59,388 bases of DNA from contig JAGPIQ010000004.1 in NCBI GenBank assembly GCA_018054895.1, positions 1-59,388 of the forward strand, read 5' to 3'. Below, piece after piece: positions 34,527-43,059 of the stretch (position 1 is the first letter of the stretch; every line of letters starts with the position of its first letter). The translations under genes were made by a program, and so were the position numbers. The notes beneath the pieces are model-generated. The model did not search any database. It had not been told where the DNA came from and was given only the letters and a program-made list of their open reading frames with translations. This DNA is from Lutibacter sp. Its GTDB lineage: Bacteria > Bacteroidota > Bacteroidia > Flavobacteriales > Flavobacteriaceae.

Positions 34527-36119
34527 TTATTTTATATTACTAATAATCGTAGCTAAACGGTCTTTATCAACATTATAGGGCATAGAAATTGCATTTTTAT
34601 CTGGAAATTGCTCTATCATTAATGTTGATGATGGGAATGCAAAATCAACACCTAATTCTTTCGCTAATTTTAGTATTGCCAAATGCATTTTATGTTTAGA
34701 CGATTGTTCCGAATCCCAACTTAGCTCCGTGAAATAAAGATTCACCATAATTAATAAGGCAGAATCTCCAAAACCACTAAATTCCACATTAAAAACATCA
34801 TTTCTGGTTGTTGAATCTACCTCAATTATTTTACGAATTCCAATTACAAACGCTTCAATAAGTTCTGGGGGAGTATCATAACGTACCCCTAAATTAGTTT
34901 GATATCGTCTATAAGCACGTAATCCTTTGTTGTTTACAACCATTTCAGACAAAGCGCTATTTGGAATTTGAAATATTGAAGTATCAAACGCACGAATTCT
35001 AGTAGATCTAAACCCCACTTTCTCAACTGTACCTGCGGCCGATCCAGCTTCAATCCAATCACCAATATGAAAGGGTTTGTCAATAAAAATCATTAAAGTT
35101 CCTATCAAATTTTTCACTGTATCTTGTGAAGCCAAAGCTAAAGCCAAGCCACCTATGGAAGCTCCAGCAACCACCGTAACAGGATCTACACCAAATAAAG
35201 TTAATAATTTCAACAATCCTAAAAATATAACCAATCCTGTTAAAAAATTATCTACAATTGGTACTAATTGATCGTCTAATTTACTGTGAGTTGATTCTGC
35301 ATAGTCTGCATAAATACTCATAACAACTTGTACCAGCTTTAAGAATACATATATCCAAAAAACTGTAACCATAATATTTAAAACTAAAAATAAAAACGTA
35401 TTTACTTCTAAATGAAGCATCAAAACTGGTAATATCTTTTTTATAAATAAAATTAAAAAAAGAAAAACTATGGGTCTTGTCAATTTTTTTAATGATAAAT
35501 TAATAGTGTCATTCGATTTTCTAACAATTAAGTATTGAAGTCTTTTCAGAATTACGTATACTAACTTTTTTAGAATAAAAGAAATAATAAAACTTAACAA
35601 ACCTATTATTAGCAGCCCAAAAAATTGCCATAATTCAATATTCAATAGGCTTCTATGCCCAAATTCAGGGATAATTTGTTGTAGTTTTTCAGTATACCAA
35701 GGGTACACACTTGCATAAATAGCATCAATTTTACTAACCGTTTCTTCAGAATAATACCAATTTTCACCTTTTTTTTCAACGTAAATCTCTGGCATTCGAG
35801 ATGGAAATGGCACATATTTAAATCCAATGTTAAACTCAGTAGTATCCGAATACATATTATCTGTCGGTACTTTCGTAAAATCAACTTTTAGACCATTACC
35901 GTCTAATATTTTTTTAAGCTTCAACGCTATTTCTTCTGCCTTTTCTCCTTTAAAACCATAAATAGTTTTTGCTGATTTAGAAGGCTCATAATGGTCGTCT
36001 TGTAAAAAATATAAATGAGAGTAAATAGTTGCATTTGGATTGCTTAAATCAACCTTAACTTTAGTTTGACCTACTAAAATTGAAGAAAGCAATAAAAAAA
36101 ATAGTGTTATTTTTTTCAT
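34527..36119 (-). CDS. MscS-family mechanosensitive channel
   Basis: The 530-residue protein has a signal peptide, a periplasmic domain of about 150 residues, then several membrane helices (from about 165) and the MscS pore helix (VVAGASIGGLALALASQDTV). The cytoplasmic beta domain has FHIGDWIEAGSAAGTVEKVG, the MscS hallmark following the pore helix. It releases solutes on hypo-osmotic shock. The N-terminal extracytoplasmic region is an addition to the minimal E. coli MscS plan. Cotranscribed with the M49-like gene downstream. Confidence 0.93.
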   Translation of the reverse strand: MKKITLFFLLLSSILVGQTKVKVDLSNPNATIYSHLYFLQDDHYEPSKSAKTIYGFKGEKAEEIALKLKKILDGNGLKVDFTKVPTDNMYSDTTEFNIGFKYVPFPSRMPEIYVEKKGENWYYSEETVSKIDAIYASVYPWYTEKLQQIIPEFGHRSLLNIELWQFFGLLIIGLLSFIISFILKKLVYVILKRLQYLIVRKSNDTINLSLKKLTRPIVFLFLILFIKKILPVLMLHLEVNTFLFLVLNIMVTVFWIYVFLKLVQVVMSIYADYAESTHSKLDDQLVPIVDNFLTGLVIFLGLLKLLTLFGVDPVTVVAGASIGGLALALASQDTVKNLIGTLMIFIDKPFHIGDWIEAGSAAGTVEKVGFRSTRIRAFDTSIFQIPNSALSEMVVNNKGLRAYRRYQTNLGVRYDTPPELIEAFVIGIRKIIEVDSTTRNDVFNVEFSGFGDSALLIMVNLYFTELSWDSEQSSKHKMHLAILKLAKELGVDFAFPSSTLMIEQFPDKNAISMPYNVDKDRLATIISNIK

Positions 36120-36193
36120 TTTAAGGTGTGTTTTATCATGACTTCAAATTTAAAAACATTATTTGAAAGCCTTTGAGGTAAAGCTAGATTTCT

Positions 36194-38128
36194 TTACCTC
36201 TTTTTAAATTTATTAAATTTCTTATTCTTTTTTGAAGAAAATGGAACAGTCTCGTCAAACGTATCTTTCGCCTTCACTTCTTTCTTTTTTCGCCAATTAG
36301 AATCTGGCAATAATTTTTGAAGCAAATCAGACCGACCTACATTTGTAAGTGTATTACGAATCCATTGTTGATTTTCTTTTTTATACCAAAAAAAGAATTT
36401 ATGCTGATCTTCACGCTCCGCTTTTGTACGAGGCGTTTTCATTGGTTTCATCGTATAAGGATGATAACCACTGTAATAAATTACCGTTGCAACCGTCATA
36501 GGTGTTGGCGTAAACCCTTGTACCTGTTCTAATTGAAAGCCCATATCTTTTGTTTCAGCTGCTAAATTTGCCATATCTTCCAACTCACAAGCAGGGTGAC
36601 TTGAAATAAAATATGGTATTAATTGAAGATTCAATCTTTTTTTAATATTTATTTTATCGAAACGTTCTTTAAATTTATGAAAATATTTAAATGATGGTTT
36701 TCGCATCAACTTCAACACATTATCCGAAGTATGCTCTGGCGCCACTTTTAAACGACCAGAAACGTGATTCGTCATCACTTCTTCCGTATATGCATCCAAT
36801 TCTTTTGGATCTGCCAATTTATTAAACTCTGGAACCAACAAATCGTGTCGTATCCCACTTCCAATAAACGATTTTTTAATTTTCGGATGACTATCAACTG
36901 CCTTGTACAGCTCCGTTAATGGTTTATGTGAAGTATCTAAATTATGACAAATAACAGGCGAAATACACGATGGAGACACACATCTATCGCAAATTTCCTG
37001 CACTTTACCTTTCATTTTATACATATTTGCAGAAGGTCCACCAATATCTGACAAATAGCCTTTAAAATCGGGCATATTTGCTACTTTATCTACTTCCTTC
37101 AAAATAGATTCCTGACTTCTACTGGCTATAAACTTTCCTTGATGTGCAGAAATTGTACAAAAACTACAACCTCCAAAACATCCACGGTGAATATTTATAG
37201 AAAACTTAATCATTTCAAACGCTGGAATTGGTCCACGCTTGTTATATTTTGGATGTGGTAATCGTGTAAAAGGTAAATCGAAAGAAGCATCTATTTCCCC
37301 TTCCGTCATTGTTTCATAAGGCGGATTAATTACCAAACGTGAATTTCCAATTTCCTGAGAAATTCTATCTGCAAATAATTTATTCGACTCTTGCTCAATA
37401 ACCTTGAAGTTAGACGCATACATTTTTTTATCCTTCAAACAAAGTTCGTGAGAATTGATAGTAACATCTTTCCAGTTTTTATTTTTTGGAAGTTCATCTT
37501 CTTTAGGCAACAAAAAAGCCGTTTGCTTTACTGTTGTTAAACTTGAAAACGGAACCCCTTTTTGTAATAAATTCACTATTTCACGCAATGGCTGCTCTCC
37601 CATTCCATATACCAACAAATCGGCTTTGGAATCTTTTAAAATGGAAGGTTTTAAGGTGTCACTCCAATAATCATAGTGAGTAACTCTACGCAATGATGCT
37701 TCAATTCCACCAATTAAAACTGGAACATCCGGAAATTTATCTTTTAAAATATTGGTATAAACGGTGGTTGCATAATCGGGTCTAAAGCCTTTATCTCCAT
37801 TCGGCGTATAGGCGTCGTGGTCTCTACGTTTTTTACTCGCTGTATAATTGCTAACCATTGGATCCATACATCCTCCTGTAACTGCAAAAAATAATTTAGG
37901 AATTCCCATTTTAGAAAAATCCTGTAAGTTATCGTTTACAGATGGCTGTGGTACAATAGCCACACGCAATCCGTAACTTTCTAATATCCTACCTATTACA
38001 GCCGGGCCAAATGCCGGATGATCTACATAAGCATCTCCACTGAAAAGAATTACATCTAATTCTTCCCACCCACGTAATTTTACCTCCTTGTTTGTAGTAG
38101 GTAACCAATCTGAAAGTTTATTCATCAT
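36194..38128 (-). CDS. YgiQ-family radical SAM protein
   Basis: The 644-residue protein has the radical SAM cluster motif CFGGCSFC with Cys317, Cys321 and Cys324, a cobalamin-binding-like N-terminal part (VILFSGDAYVDHPAFG) and the family-specific C-terminal region ending in a Lys-rich tail. The substrate of YgiQ proteins is unknown. I place the start at the ATG at 38126-38128 (or the adjacent ATG at 38125). The longer TTG at 38137 lies inside the TACTTTTG box, so it would not be transcribed. The mRNA probably has almost no leader. Confidence 0.92.
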   Translation of the reverse strand: MMNKLSDWLPTTNKEVKLRGWEELDVILFSGDAYVDHPAFGPAVIGRILESYGLRVAIVPQPSVNDNLQDFSKMGIPKLFFAVTGGCMDPMVSNYTASKKRRDHDAYTPNGDKGFRPDYATTVYTNILKDKFPDVPVLIGGIEASLRRVTHYDYWSDTLKPSILKDSKADLLVYGMGEQPLREIVNLLQKGVPFSSLTTVKQTAFLLPKEDELPKNKNWKDVTINSHELCLKDKKMYASNFKVIEQESNKLFADRISQEIGNSRLVINPPYETMTEGEIDASFDLPFTRLPHPKYNKRGPIPAFEMIKFSINIHRGCFGGCSFCTISAHQGKFIASRSQESILKEVDKVANMPDFKGYLSDIGGPSANMYKMKGKVQEICDRCVSPSCISPVICHNLDTSHKPLTELYKAVDSHPKIKKSFIGSGIRHDLLVPEFNKLADPKELDAYTEEVMTNHVSGRLKVAPEHTSDNVLKLMRKPSFKYFHKFKERFDKINIKKRLNLQLIPYFISSHPACELEDMANLAAETKDMGFQLEQVQGFTPTPMTVATVIYYSGYHPYTMKPMKTPRTKAEREDQHKFFFWYKKENQQWIRNTLTNVGRSDLLQKLLPDSNWRKKKEVKAKDTFDETVPFSSKKNKKFNKFKKR

Positions 38129-38134
38129 ACGGTG

Positions 38135-38142
38135 CAAAAGTA
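38135..38142 (-). promoter_or_regulatory. -7 box abutting the ygiQ start codon
   Basis: TACTTTTG on the minus strand fits TAnnTTTG and ends only 6 bases before the ATG at 38128, implying a leaderless or nearly leaderless message and fixing the start choice. Confidence 0.5.
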
Positions 38143-38238
38143 CATTAAAATATTTAACTGTTGAAATTCAAATTTCTTGAAACTTTTGAAGATTCCATAA
38201 CTGTTTTAAATAATTTAAGTGGATTCTTTATTTATGTG

Positions 38239-38306
38239 AATCAAGTTATACAAGTGTTAATGTTTGTTAAATCAAGTTATTCCATTAAACCTTTTATTTT
38301 AAAAGG
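38239..38306 (+). promoter_or_regulatory. Direct repeats and dyad upstream of the Spy-like gene
   Basis: AATCAAGTTAT occurs at 38239-38249 and again at 38270-38280, 31 bases apart start to start, about three helical turns. A palindrome CCTTTTA-TTT-TAAAAGG follows at 38290-38306, 38 bases before the ATG at 38345. Confidence 0.4.
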
Positions 38307-38344
38307 AGTCTTACAATAAAATAAACACCTAAATATATTTTATT

Positions 38345-38833
38345 ATGAAAAAATTGATTATTCTATCTGTAATTGCAATGATTTTTACAATTACTATTTC
38401 TGCACAACAAAAAAACAGCAAAAAGCAAAAAGGGCCTAATTATTCATCTGAACAAATGGCGACAATTCAAACAAAAAAAATGGCTTTAGCCTTAGATTTG
38501 GATGCCAATCAACAAAAATCGATTCTTAAATTAATGACAACTGCGGCAAAGGAAAGAAACGAAGCAATGGCTAAATTTAAAGAAAAACGTACTTCAGGAG
38601 TAAAACCAACCGAGGAAGAAAGATTTGCCATGCAGAACAATCGTTTAGATAAACAAATGGCGCATAAAGCTGAAATGAAAAAAATATTGAACGCCACTCA
38701 ATATGAAAAATGGGAAAAACAAGTAGGTAAGAAAGGTAAAAGAAGTGCTCAAAACAGTAAAAAAGGATCACAAAACTCATCTCAAAACTGTTCAGGGAAC
38801 AAGCAACCGATGAACAGACAACAAAGAGGTTAG
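38345..38833 (+). CDS. Small secreted Spy/LTxxQ-like helical protein
   Basis: The 162 residues begin with a signal peptide ending TISAQ. The mature part is helical and highly charged, with repeated patterns such as MALALDLDANQQKSILKLM and MKKILNATQYEKWEKQ, which look like the LTxxQ-type repeats of Spy/CpxP-type periplasmic chaperones and metal-stress sensors. The C-terminus is Lys/Ser/Gln/Asn-rich and low-complexity. It probably handles envelope stress, but that is inferred from pattern only. It ends at a strong bidirectional terminator shared with the glucosaminidase gene. Confidence 0.6.
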   Translation: MKKLIILSVIAMIFTITISAQQKNSKKQKGPNYSSEQMATIQTKKMALALDLDANQQKSILKLMTTAAKERNEAMAKFKEKRTSGVKPTEEERFAMQNNRLDKQMAHKAEMKKILNATQYEKWEKQVGKKGKRSAQNSKKGSQNSSQNCSGNKQPMNRQQRG

Positions 38834-38876
38834 AAAATATTCATTAGTTTGGTTAGCTAATAAATTTAGTTTGGTT

Positions 38877-38908
38877 AAAAAAACGCTGCAAATTGCAGCG
38901 TTTTTTTT
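38877..38908. terminator. Bidirectional intrinsic terminator
   Basis: CGCTGCAA/TTGCAGCG arms flanked by a run of seven A on the left and nine T on the right, between convergent genes. The right arm touches the stop codon of the glucosaminidase gene. Confidence 0.85.
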
Positions 38909-39705
38909 TATTTTTTTGTAATTAAGGATTGACCAATACTAATATCATTAGATCTTAATCCGTTCAATTTTTTCAATTCATCAACGGTTAATCCGTAACG
39001 CTTAGAAATATTATATAATGTGTCTCCTTTAGTAACCATATGCTCTTCTTTAGCTACAAATTTTTTAACTTGGTATGATCTCCCTAACACCTCCGCATCA
39101 TATTTATGTAGTTCAAATTTTTCAATTAAACCAATTAGTTTTGCTGGATATCTTCTATCCGTAGCATAACCTGCTGCACTTAATCCTTCTGCCCAACCAA
39201 CATAATCACCAGGTTCTAATTCAAACAACTTTGAATAACGACTACGTGTAGTTAAAAAAAGTGAGTGATCTCTGTAAGAACCATTAGGATCTTCATACAC
39301 GCGAAAGCACTCGGCAAGTTCATCATCATCATGCAGCGTATGTGGACCTGTCCATTCTTTATGACATTTAATTCCAAAGTGATTATTTGAGCGTTTTGTT
39401 AACTCACTGCTTCCACTTGACGATTCTAAAATACCCTGAGCTAAAGTTATACTTGCAGGAATTTTATAAATTTTCATTTCATCAATAGCAGCCCCTTTAA
39501 AATGTGCAACATAATCCTCCGTAGATTTAAAAATAACCGATTTAACTTCCTTGCTTACCTCAATTTCTTTTTTATCCTCTTTTTTATCTATTTTCTTTGA
39601 ATACTCTTTCTTTGGATAACTTTTAGCAACTGTCTTTTGTTTGGATTTACAACTAACCAAAAAACTAACAATCACCAAAACAATAAAATAATTCTGTAAT
39701 TTCAT
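38908..39705 (-). CDS. Lipoprotein glucosaminidase (GH73-like) with LysM domain
   Basis: The 265-residue protein has a lipoprotein signal (VSFLVSC), a Lys-rich spacer (about 20-50), a Flg/GH73-type N-acetylglucosaminidase domain (about 60-205, ITLAQGILESSSGSSELT with the catalytic Glu; NNHFGIKCHKEW) and one C-terminal LysM repeat (about 219-262, VTKGDTLYNISKRYGLTVDE). It binds and cleaves peptidoglycan at the outer-membrane inner face or in the periplasm. Its start lies 3 bases from the next gene's stop, so it is cotranscribed behind the deaminase-like and ABC-F genes. Confidence 0.92.
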   Translation of the reverse strand: MKLQNYFIVLVIVSFLVSCKSKQKTVAKSYPKKEYSKKIDKKEDKKEIEVSKEVKSVIFKSTEDYVAHFKGAAIDEMKIYKIPASITLAQGILESSSGSSELTKRSNNHFGIKCHKEWTGPHTLHDDDELAECFRVYEDPNGSYRDHSLFLTTRSRYSKLFELEPGDYVGWAEGLSAAGYATDRRYPAKLIGLIEKFELHKYDAEVLGRSYQVKKFVAKEEHMVTKGDTLYNISKRYGLTVDELKKLNGLRSNDISIGQSLITKK

Positions 39706-39708
39706 AAC

Positions 39709-40641
39709 CTAATAAATTTGCTCTAAATTTTTCTTTTTTAATAATACGTTCATCCCTTCAATTCCTTGTAAACCACCAGTATGAATTGCAAGTATTTTTG
39801 TTCCTTCGACAAAATACCCTTTTTTAATTAAATCTACCAATCCAAACAACATTTTCCCTGTATAAACAGGATCTAACGGAATGGATGTCTCTTTTTTAAA
39901 TTTGTTGATAAAAGTAATTAATTCCGTTGAAATTTTTGCATATCCTCCAAAATGATAATCGGTATTTATAGTCCAATTATTTTTACTACCGACATACTTT
40001 TCAACCTCCAACTTCAAAAAATTACCTTTCAAAGCAGGAAAACCAATTACTTTTTGATGCGCTTTTGTTGAATTTATGATTCCAGAAATAGTTCCTCCCG
40101 TTCCCATTGCCGAACAAATAACATCAAATTCAACATCTTCATCATTCAAAATTTCTTCACAACCTTTAATTGCAAACTCATTGGTTCCACCTTCAGGCAC
40201 TAAATAAAAATCACCAAATTGCGCCTTTAATTCTTCAACAAATTTTGAACTTGTTTTCTCTCTATACGCTGCTCTTGTCACAAAATGAAATTTCATGTTA
40301 TGCTTTGAAGCAAAATTCAAAGTTGGATTTGTCGCTATAACTTCCTCTAATTGTAACGCTAATTCATCACCTCTTATTACACCTATCGTTTCTAAATTAA
40401 ATTCAAACCCAGCCGCAGCCGCAGCTGCAATATGGTTAGAATATGCGCCACCAAAAGTTACTATTTTAGTTTTACCCAACCGTTGAGCTTCTATAATATT
40501 ATACTTTAGCTTACGGAATTTATTACCCGAAATAAAAGGGTGTAATTCGTCCTCCCTTTTTATAAATAAGGATACATTTTTATGCTGAATTTCAGAAAAA
40601 TGAATTTCCTGAATGCGACTATTTTTATTTTCTAAGAACAA
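39709..40641 (-). CDS. PLP-dependent D-cysteine desulfhydrase/ACC deaminase homologue
   Basis: The 310-residue cytosolic enzyme is of the beta-family of PLP proteins. KREDELHPFISGNKFRKLKY contains the PLP-binding Lys (SGNKFRK). FGGAYSNHIAAAAA is the substrate/phosphate loop, and SAMGTGGTISG is the PLP-phosphate loop. ACC deaminase and D-cysteine desulfhydrase cannot be told apart here. The only possible start is a TTG at 40641, because an in-frame TGA lies 15 bases upstream and no ATG is near. That TTG is 7 bases before the ABC-F stop codon ends, suggesting translational coupling. Confidence 0.85.
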   Translation of the reverse strand: MFLENKNSRIQEIHFSEIQHKNVSLFIKREDELHPFISGNKFRKLKYNIIEAQRLGKTKIVTFGGAYSNHIAAAAAAGFEFNLETIGVIRGDELALQLEEVIATNPTLNFASKHNMKFHFVTRAAYREKTSSKFVEELKAQFGDFYLVPEGGTNEFAIKGCEEILNDEDVEFDVICSAMGTGGTISGIINSTKAHQKVIGFPALKGNFLKLEVEKYVGSKNNWTINTDYHFGGYAKISTELITFINKFKKETSIPLDPVYTGKMLFGLVDLIKKGYFVEGTKILAIHTGGLQGIEGMNVLLKKKNLEQIY

Positions 40642-42551
40642 TTGGCTACTTTTTCTTCAACTTCACTCCACTCTTCCATCAAACTTTCAATTTTTTTCTT
40701 TTTAGATTCGTATAATTCAAAAAAGTTGGCATTTGAAGTTGTTTTCTCATAATCTTTCGCCAATGCTGTATCCATTTCTAAAACCTCCTTTTCCAAACTA
40801 TCAATTTGAGTTTCAATTTTAGATAATTGATTTTTCATTTTCTTTATCTCTTTGTCATCTTCCTTAGAAAGTTGAATCGATACTTTTTTAACTGGATCCA
40901 CTTTTTTCTCAACAACGGTACGTTTTTCAGCTTCACGCAAGTTTTCAATTTTATGCTGCTCCAAGAAAAAATCAATATCTCCCAAATATTCTTTAATTAC
41001 CTTGTCTTTAAAACCATAAACAGTTGAAGCCAAACCTTGTAAAAAATCTCTATCATGCGAAACTAAAATAAGCGTTCCATCATACTTTTTTAACGCCTGT
41101 TTCAACACATTTTTCGAAGCAATATCTAAGTGGTTTGTTGGCTCATCCATTATTAACACGTTAAATGGTAACAATAATAATTTACACAAAGCCAATCTGT
41201 TTCTTTCTCCTCCTGAAAGCATTTTAGCCTTTTTATCAACAGCATCTCCACCAAATAAAAACGACCCCAACATATCTCTAACTCTGGCTCTATTTCCATC
41301 TGTTGCAGCATCTTCCATTATTTCAAGTACTGTTTTTTCTGGATCTAAATATTCCGATTGGTTTTGAGCGAAATACCCAATTTCTACATTATGTCCTAAT
41401 TTTAAATGACCACCATGCGCAATTTCACCCACCATTATTTTAGCCAAGGTTGATTTCCCTTGACCATTTTGCCCAACAAAAGCAATTTTACTATTACGTT
41501 CTATTAATAAATTTACGTTTTCTAAAACGTGCTTATCTCCATAACTTTTAGATAAATCCTCAGCTTCAACTACCACTTTACCGGGCTCTTTTGAAGCTTG
41601 AAATCGAATATTCATTACCGCATTATCATCATCATCAACTTCAATAAGTTCAACCTTATCTAACCGTTTAATTAATGACTGCGCCATAGAAGCTTTATTC
41701 GCTTTCGCTCTAAACTTATCAATTAATAACTGAGTCGCCTTTATTTCTTTCTCCTGATTTTTTTGTGCTTGCAGTTGCTTCTCCTTAATTTCATCTCTCA
41801 ATAGTAAAAATTCAGAATAAGGTTTTTTGTAATCGTAAATTTTACCTAGCGAAATTTCAATAGTTCTGTTAGTTACGTTATCTAAAAACATTTTATCATG
41901 CGATACCAAAACAATGGCACCAACATACGATTTTAAGAAGTTTTCTAACCAAATAATAGATTCTATATCTAAATGGTTTGTTGGCTCATCCAGTAGTAAA
42001 ATATCATTGTCTTGCAATAATAATTTCGCTAATTCAATACGCATTCTCCAACCACCTGAAAAAGTATTCGTCAGTTTATCAAAATCTTCCCGTTGAAATC
42101 CTAAACCTTGTAAGATTTTCTCAGTATTTCCTTGGTAATTATAACCTCCAAGTAACTCATACCTGTGTGAAAACTCATTTAAATTCACCATTAAATCATG
42201 GTAGTACTCACTTTCATAATCGGTTCTTTCAGCTAACTCAATATTTATTTGATCTAACTTAGCTTCTAATTGTTTAATTTCTTCAAAAGCTTGATATGCT
42301 TCTTCTAAAATTGTTCGTCCTTCAACAAAATCAATATCTTGACGTAAAAACCCAATTCGAACATCTTTATCAAAAGCCATTGTTCCTCCTGAACTTTCAA
42401 TATCTTTTGAAATCACTTTTAATAAAGTTGATTTTCCAGCTCCATTTTTACCAATTAATCCAATTCTATCTCCTTTATTCAGTTTAAAAGTTATTCCTGA
42501 AAACAAATCAGAACCAGCAAATGTAACCGTTAAATTATGTACGTTAAGCAT
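40632..42551 (-). CDS. ABC-F family ATPase (Uup/YheS-like)
   Basis: The 639 residues carry two ATPase domains and no membrane segment. Walker A is GKNGAGKST (34-42) and GQNGQGKST in the second. Signatures are FSGGWRMR and LSGGERNR, each with a LLLDEPTNHLD or LIMDEPTNHLD Walker B. A Lys/Glu-rich linker joins the domains and a C-terminal coiled coil (about 560-635) resembles Uup-type tails. ABC-F proteins act on ribosomes or translation factors. It heads a leftward operon with the desulfhydrase-like and glucosaminidase genes, driven from the palindromic box at 42610-42621. Confidence 0.93.
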   Translation of the reverse strand: MLNVHNLTVTFAGSDLFSGITFKLNKGDRIGLIGKNGAGKSTLLKVISKDIESSGGTMAFDKDVRIGFLRQDIDFVEGRTILEEAYQAFEEIKQLEAKLDQINIELAERTDYESEYYHDLMVNLNEFSHRYELLGGYNYQGNTEKILQGLGFQREDFDKLTNTFSGGWRMRIELAKLLLQDNDILLLDEPTNHLDIESIIWLENFLKSYVGAIVLVSHDKMFLDNVTNRTIEISLGKIYDYKKPYSEFLLLRDEIKEKQLQAQKNQEKEIKATQLLIDKFRAKANKASMAQSLIKRLDKVELIEVDDDDNAVMNIRFQASKEPGKVVVEAEDLSKSYGDKHVLENVNLLIERNSKIAFVGQNGQGKSTLAKIMVGEIAHGGHLKLGHNVEIGYFAQNQSEYLDPEKTVLEIMEDAATDGNRARVRDMLGSFLFGGDAVDKKAKMLSGGERNRLALCKLLLLPFNVLIMDEPTNHLDIASKNVLKQALKKYDGTLILVSHDRDFLQGLASTVYGFKDKVIKEYLGDIDFFLEQHKIENLREAEKRTVVEKKVDPVKKVSIQLSKEDDKEIKKMKNQLSKIETQIDSLEKEVLEMDTALAKDYEKTTSNANFFELYESKKKKIESLMEEWSEVEEKVANCS

Positions 42552-42609
42552 TTATATATTTTATTTAGTGTAATTTTGTGAGTGCTTTTAAAGCGGTACA
42601 AATTTAGCA

Positions 42610-42621
42610 CAAATATATTTG
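42610..42621. promoter_or_regulatory. Palindromic double -7 box between divergent genes
   Basis: CAAATATATTTG is a perfect 12-base palindrome that supplies TATATTTG on both strands: plus 42614-42621 for the DUF983 gene and minus 42610-42617 for the ABC-F operon. A second minus TAAATTTG lies at 42599-42606. Confidence 0.5.
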
Positions 42622-42660
42622 GCACTCAATTAAAGTTTTCAGTATAAATAAACCGAAAAA

Positions 42661-43059
42661 ATGTTTAAAAAAGGAAGTAAACTATACAGCGTATTACACA
42701 ACAAATGCCCAAAATGTCATGAAGGTGATTTTATGGCCGAAAAAAACATTTTTAAATTGAATAAAGCCTTCGAAATGAAGGAAAACTGTTCCAATTGCGG
42801 ACTGAAATATTCTATGGAACCTTCATTTTTTTATGGTGCAATGTATGTAAATTACACCCTAACCGTTGGTTTAGCAATTGTTACTTTTGTTATTGGTACT
42901 TTAGTTTTTAATTTAAAAATGATAGAAAATTTCATTCCAATTGTTGTTGTCCTACTTTTAACAGCTCCTTTAACCATTCGATTATCACGAATTATTTGGA
43001 TAAATATTTTTGTCCACTACGACAAAACTACGGAACAAATTAAGAAAACCGATCTATAG
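42661..43059 (+). CDS. DUF983 membrane protein with two Cys pairs
   Basis: The 132-residue protein has a Cys-rich N-terminal part, CPKC at 16-19 and CSNC at 43-46 (a likely zinc-ribbon pair), followed by two membrane helices (about 60-80 and 88-106). This is the DUF983 plan, function unknown. It starts divergently from the ABC-F operon about 40 bases after its -7 box. Its last 20 bases overlap the end of the convergent FAD oxidoreductase gene. Confidence 0.88.
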   Translation: MFKKGSKLYSVLHNKCPKCHEGDFMAEKNIFKLNKAFEMKENCSNCGLKYSMEPSFFYGAMYVNYTLTVGLAIVTFVIGTLVFNLKMIENFIPIVVVLLLTAPLTIRLSRIIWINIFVHYDKTTEQIKKTDL

